Of a stretch of 18,195 bases of DNA, positions 14,272 to 18,195 are shown in pieces. The stretch lies in NCBI GenBank assembly GCA_007128345.1, contig SKXS01000190.1:1-18195 (forward strand), given 5' to 3'. A program made the position numbers and the translations under genes. The DNA is from Spirochaetia bacterium. GTDB lineage: Bacteria; Spirochaetota; Spirochaetia; PWKH01. The notes beneath the pieces are model-generated. The model was not told the origin of the DNA, did not search any database, and saw only the letters and a program-made list of their open reading frames with translations. How positions within the stretch are numbered: position 1 is the stretch's first letter; every line of letters starts with the position of its first letter.

Positions 14272-16085
14272 ACAAAGAACAGAAACGCGACATCCCGCTG
14301 CGAGGTCAGATTCCTGAAACTGATCGATGGGACCTGTCATCCCTCTACCCGAATGAGACAGCCTGGGAGGAGGATTTACAGAAGCTCGATGCGTACATCT
14401 CACGTGCAGAGTCTTTCAGGAGAACATTAGGCAGCTCACCTGAATCACTGAAATCTTTTCTGGATTTTCTCAATGAGGCCGGTCTCTGCTACGAACGGCT
14501 TGAGCACTACGCATTTCTCCGGGCTTCTGAGGACGGCGGCAGCGACGAGCATCAGGCCCGGCTTGGAAAGATCAGCCAGAAGGGAAGCCGGCTTCAGGCT
14601 TCGCTGAGTTTCTTTGAACCTGAACTGCTGAGCATTGACAAATCGGTTATGACATCCATGCTCGCCCATGAGACTCTGAAACCCTACAGCATTAAGCTGC
14701 AAAAAATTCTCAGGTTCAGGCCCCACGTGCTTTCACCGTCTGAAGAGCGGATTCTTGCCCTGCAGTCCGAACCGGCTGAGACGCCGCAGCATGTCTTTGA
14801 AGCATTGACCAACGTTGATCTCGACTTCGGGACCGTTGCAGGGCGTCCCTTGAGCCAGTCAACCTTTGCTTCGTTTCTGATGGATTTTGACCGGTCGCTC
14901 AGGGAAACTGCGTATCGGCAGTTCTACCTGCATTTTGATCAGCACAAGCACACTCTGGCATCTCTTTACGCGGGAAGCATTAAGCAGGACACCTACCAAG
15001 CCTTTGTGCGCAGCCACCCCTGCTCACGTGCTATGGCGCTCTTCCCGGACAACGTAAGCGAAGAGGTATATGACAACCTGGTATCAGCAGTCCGCGACCG
15101 GCTTCCCGCACTGCATCGGTACTACCGGCTGCGCAAGCATCTGCTGGGACTTGACGAGCTGCGGCACTACGATGTCTACGTACCTTTGATCAAGGATGTC
15201 AACGTGACCTTTCCCTATGATGAAGCAGTAGAGCTCATATGCGACAGTCTGGCTCCGCTGGGTACGGACTACGTGGAGACCCTGCGTGGAGGGCTGCTCG
15301 GCAGATGGGTCGATCGGTACGAGAATAAGGGCAAGCGGTCCGGGGCGTTTTCTGCAGGTTCGTTCTCCAGTGATCCGTTTATCCTGATGAACTACAAGGA
15401 GGATGTGCTCCGGGATGTATTCACCCTTGCTCACGAAGGGGGCCATTCCATGCACAGCTGGTACAGCTCACGCAGCAATCCCTTCCAGCACTACCGCTAC
15501 ACTATTTTCGAAGCGGAGGTTGCATCAACCTTCAATGAACAGCTTTTAGCGTCATACCTCATAGCCCGTGCCGACAGCGACGCAATGAAGGCATACATCA
15601 TCAGCAAGCAGCTTGACGACATTATTGCAACCATGTTCAGGCAAACCATGTTCGCGGAATTCGAGCACCGCATGCATGCATCCCAGGAAGCAGGCAGTCC
15701 GGTTACGCTCTCCACAATTAGGACGACCTACAGGGAACTGCAGGAGGCTTACTTCGGTGACGCCATGGTCCTCGAAGAGGTCAGCGACCTTGAAGCCCTG
15801 CGCATCCCACACTTCTACCGGGCTTTCTACGTATATAAGTATGCTACGGGACTCTCAGCGGCCCTGGCGCTCTCACGGACCGTTATGGAGGGAGGCGCTG
15901 CTGAGCGGGACCGGTACCTTGCCTTTCTCCGGTCCGGAGGTTCAAAGTATCCCATCGACTCACTGCGCGAGGCCGGGGTGGACATGAGCACTCCGGAGCC
16001 CGTGTACGCTGCCACTGACGTATTTGCTTCCCTCCTCGGGAAGCTGGAGACCCTCATGGGAATGTCACAGGGAGGTCACACATGA
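14268..16085 (+). CDS. pepF: Oligoendopeptidase F (M3B zinc metallopeptidase)
   Basis: Cytoplasmic zinc peptidase that cleaves short peptides, 605 aa (family about 590-610). The N-terminal helical lid opens with RWDLSSLYPNETAW (20-33). The zinc site is HEGGH at 389-393, with the third ligand Glu417 in IFEAEVAST, the M3 arrangement. Substrate-channel residues lie in SGAFSAGSF (358-366) and in the C-terminal HFYRAFYVYKYATG. There is no signal peptide. It overlaps rdgB at its start and the cyclase gene at its end by four bases each (ATGA). Being downstream of Clp and Lon, it could finish degradation of the peptides they release (inference). Confidence 0.96.
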   Translation: MNKEQKRDIPLRGQIPETDRWDLSSLYPNETAWEEDLQKLDAYISRAESFRRTLGSSPESLKSFLDFLNEAGLCYERLEHYAFLRASEDGGSDEHQARLGKISQKGSRLQASLSFFEPELLSIDKSVMTSMLAHETLKPYSIKLQKILRFRPHVLSPSEERILALQSEPAETPQHVFEALTNVDLDFGTVAGRPLSQSTFASFLMDFDRSLRETAYRQFYLHFDQHKHTLASLYAGSIKQDTYQAFVRSHPCSRAMALFPDNVSEEVYDNLVSAVRDRLPALHRYYRLRKHLLGLDELRHYDVYVPLIKDVNVTFPYDEAVELICDSLAPLGTDYVETLRGGLLGRWVDRYENKGKRSGAFSAGSFSSDPFILMNYKEDVLRDVFTLAHEGGHSMHSWYSSRSNPFQHYRYTIFEAEVASTFNEQLLASYLIARADSDAMKAYIISKQLDDIIATMFRQTMFAEFEHRMHASQEAGSPVTLSTIRTTYRELQEAYFGDAMVLEEVSDLEALRIPHFYRAFYVYKYATGLSAALALSRTVMEGGAAERDRYLAFLRSGGSKYPIDSLREAGVDMSTPEPVYAATDVFASLLGKLETLMGMSQGGHT

Positions 16086-16774
16086 TTTATGTCGGAATCA
16101 TGATGCTGGTTCTGGCAGGGCCGCTGCTGCTCTCGTTTGACGGAAGAGTAGCTTTCCACACCAACTGGAAGGCGGTGGTAAAGGCAATGATACCCGTCAG
16201 CGGAATCTATATTGTCTGGGATATCCTGGTTACCCGCCGCGGTGACTGGTGGTTCAACCCGGAGTACGCAGGGGAAATCAAGCTCCTGGGACTTCCTCCC
16301 GGCGAGTGGCTCTTTTTTTTCCTGGTGCCCTATGCGTGCCTCTTCATCTATGAAGTCGTCAGGTCCTACTTCCCCAGGCGCTACTATAAGCCCTTGGCCC
16401 GCACCACACCGAAGCTGATCATCATCCTCGCAGGCGCTGCTGCTGTCCTGTCGCTCATAGGAGCATACATCTTTCGGTCGCTCGACTACAGCTTCCTTAC
16501 CCTGGTGTTTTTTGCGGCCTGGATCATCATCACCCTTCTTTGGAACCCCTGGCTCTTTCGGGATATCCACACACTATGGTTTCTGCTCCTGTCTTCAGCG
16601 GCATTTTTGGTCATAAACGGGATTCTTACCGGATTACCTATAGTGCTCTACAACAGTGAAGCAATCTGGGGTGTGAGGATCATCACCATTCCGCTGGAAG
16701 ACCTCTTCTACAACCTGTCATTCTTAGGACTCATACAGAACTGCTACGTCCGCATCAAGGGGTACCATGCCTAG
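16082..16774 (+). CDS. Lycopene cyclase, CrtYc-CrtYd fused type (integral membrane)
   Basis: Predicted membrane enzyme that forms a beta-ionone ring on lycopene or a related acyclic carotene, 230 aa, with about seven hydrophobic segments. It carries the two half-repeats of this family. The first has WDILVTRRGDWWFNP (46-60) and the acidic motif PPGEWLFFF (72-80). The second has WNPWLF (154-159) and IPLEDLFYNL (203-212). The Pro-x-Glu-x-x-x-Phe motifs correspond to the catalytic PLEE-type motifs of heterodimeric CrtYc/CrtYd and of CarRP cyclase domains. It starts inside the pepF stop and overlaps the desaturase gene by eight bases. Whether it cyclises one or both ends is not visible. Confidence 0.88.
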   Translation: MIYVGIMMLVLAGPLLLSFDGRVAFHTNWKAVVKAMIPVSGIYIVWDILVTRRGDWWFNPEYAGEIKLLGLPPGEWLFFFLVPYACLFIYEVVRSYFPRRYYKPLARTTPKLIIILAGAAAVLSLIGAYIFRSLDYSFLTLVFFAAWIIITLLWNPWLFRDIHTLWFLLLSSAAFLVINGILTGLPIVLYNSEAIWGVRIITIPLEDLFYNLSFLGLIQNCYVRIKGYHA

Positions 16775-18195
16775 GGCCCTGGTGATCGGCGGCGGGATCA
16801 GCGGCCTCTGTGCCGCTATACGCCTCGCTGCGCGGGGTTGGCAGGTCTCTCTCTTCGAGCAGTCACCGCAGCTGGGCGGCAAGGCAGGCAGCAGGAAGAT
16901 AGGCGGCTGGCGGTTTGACACCGGCCCCTCACTGCTCACCCTGCCGGAAGTCTTTGAAGACCTCTTTGCTTCAGCAGGAGCACGGATGGCTGACTACATC
17001 CCTGTACGCCCGCTGAGCCCCCTGACCGGATACTGGTTTGATGACGGCACCAAGCTCCAGTCCGACCGGATCCCTGCGTTCACCCGCACGCTCCAGGAAA
17101 CCCTGGGTGTCCCCATCCATGAGAGTGAATCATTCTTCGCCTACGCAAGACGCATCTACGAAACAGCTTCACCGGTATTCCTGCACCACTCCCTCCATGA
17201 GGCATCCACCTACCGTTCCCGGGAGGTGCTCAGATCTCTGCGTTCTGTAGGTCGCATCGATCCGATGCGCACCATGCACAAGGGAATTTCCCGCTACATA
17301 ACCGATGAACGGGCAGTGCAGCTGTTCTGCCGATACGGCACCTACAACGGTTCAGACCCCTACCAGGCTCCGGCTACCATGAACAACATTGCCTATGTGG
17401 AGCACGGCCTCGGAGGATACGCGGTGGAAACCGGAATCTACGGCATTGTCCAGGGCATGGAGCGCCTAGCACGGGAACTCGGCATAGCGGTGCATGTAGA
17501 CAGGCGTGTAGATGAGGTACTCACCGACAGACACCGGGTTACAGGCATCAGATGCGGTGATGAAAAGATATCGGGTGATATTGTGGTATCCGGAATTGAC
17601 GTGCTGTACCTGTACGACGAGCTGCTGCGTGATCCCCGTGCGCCCTATGCAAAGCGCTATCGCACCATGCAGCCGTCCACCTCCGGTATGGTCTACTACT
17701 GGTGCATGGACCGCGAGTTCCCGGAAATGCTGGTGCACTCCATCTTCTTCTCCGCAGACTATCCGCGGGAATTCAGGATGATCCACCGTGAGCATCTGCT
17801 CCCTGACGACCCGACAGTGTATGTCAACATCACATCCAAGGTCACCCCGGGGGATGCTCCTCCTGGATGCGAAAACTGGTTCGTCCTGGTGAATGCCCCG
17901 CCCGATGACGGACGCAGCTGGGAGCAGGAAGCAGTTCTGCTGAGGCAGCGGGTTCTCCAGCGGGTATCCAGGTGCCTGGGCACCGATGTCTCCGGCAACA
18001 TAGCTGCGGAGGAGATCATGACCCCGAAAGATATAGCCGAACAGACCGGGAGCACCCGGGGAAGCCTCTACGGAATATCGTCAAATTCACGCAGCGCTGC
18101 ATTCCTGCGTCATCCTAACCGTTCCCGAAGGTACAGGGGACTCTATCTGTGCGGCGGAAGCGTGCATCCGGGAGGCGGTATGCCCCTGGCAGTGC
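16767..18195 (+). CDS. Carotenoid desaturase of the CrtI/CrtD/CrtN family (3' end outside window)
   Basis: FAD-dependent phytoene-desaturase-family enzyme. The frame is open for 476 codons from ATG 16767 to the right edge, and the usual length of about 490-510 means little is missing. The dinucleotide fold VIGGGISGLCAA is at residues 6-17, followed by LGGKAG near 40 and WRFDTGPSLLTLP near 49-61. The middle has YNGSDPYQAPATMNNIAYVE, as in other CrtI-type proteins. The C-terminal FAD motif is LYLCGGSVHPGGGMPLAV. The GGSVHPGGG form rather than ASTHPGAG suggests the CrtD branch (hydroxycarotenoid 3,4-desaturase) more than classical CrtI, but this is tentative. It is coupled to the cyclase gene by an eight-base overlap. 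Confidence 0.9.
   Translation, partial: MPRALVIGGGISGLCAAIRLAARGWQVSLFEQSPQLGGKAGSRKIGGWRFDTGPSLLTLPEVFEDLFASAGARMADYIPVRPLSPLTGYWFDDGTKLQSDRIPAFTRTLQETLGVPIHESESFFAYARRIYETASPVFLHHSLHEASTYRSREVLRSLRSVGRIDPMRTMHKGISRYITDERAVQLFCRYGTYNGSDPYQAPATMNNIAYVEHGLGGYAVETGIYGIVQGMERLARELGIAVHVDRRVDEVLTDRHRVTGIRCGDEKISGDIVVSGIDVLYLYDELLRDPRAPYAKRYRTMQPSTSGMVYYWCMDREFPEMLVHSIFFSADYPREFRMIHREHLLPDDPTVYVNITSKVTPGDAPPGCENWFVLVNAPPDDGRSWEQEAVLLRQRVLQRVSRCLGTDVSGNIAAEEIMTPKDIAEQTGSTRGSLYGISSNSRSAAFLRHPNRSRRYRGLYLCGGSVHPGGGMPLAV

Overview
The window looks like chromosomal DNA of a bacterium of moderately high GC content, most likely a free-living, pigmented spirochaete. This assignment is an inference. It rests on the type of sugar-binding protein (an Ala-Ala-Gly-Ala-Arg-Glu-Glu start after the signal peptide), on a divergent sigma-like protein of a kind I associate with spirochaete genomes, on five tRNA genes none of which encodes its CCA end, and on carotenoid genes for a cyclised carotenoid, which fits Spirochaeta aurantia-like organisms. 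No single marker gene proves it.

Region 1 (1-5388) is a carbohydrate or cyclitol uptake locus. On the minus strand lie a periplasmic binding protein, a permease and an ABC ATPase that runs off the left edge, in the order seen in FrcBCA-type systems. Divergent from them on the plus strand are an inositol-2-dehydrogenase-like oxidoreductase and a LacI-family regulator. The 480-base divergent region holds one good sigma-70 promoter for each side. Each promoter has a LacI-type site with a central CG just downstream of its -10, so the local regulator probably represses both sides. A perfect 12-bp hairpin between the binding-protein gene and the permease gene probably sets their relative expression.

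Region 2 (about 5440-6037) is a plus-strand tRNA cluster: His(GTG), Arg(TCG), Lys(CTT), Leu(TAG), Gly(GCC). It has a promoter before His, a near-consensus promoter directly abutting Leu, and a strong intrinsic terminator after Gly.

Region 3 (6038-18195) is one long, tightly packed plus-strand gene run: tig, clpP, clpX, lon (protein folding and ATP-dependent proteolysis), a DHH/NrnA-type phosphoesterase, a sigma-70-like protein of unknown function, rdgB (nucleotide-pool sanitation), pepF (oligopeptide hydrolysis), a CrtYcd-type lycopene cyclase, and a CrtI/CrtD-type carotenoid desaturase cut by the right edge. Most junctions overlap by 4 to 26 bases, or are separated by 1 to 17 bases, so translational coupling is expected. 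The exception is the 112-base gap before the sigma-like gene. That gene's likely start codon is buried in a strong hairpin whose loop presents the Shine-Dalgarno sequence. This gene and its leader are the least explained part of the window.
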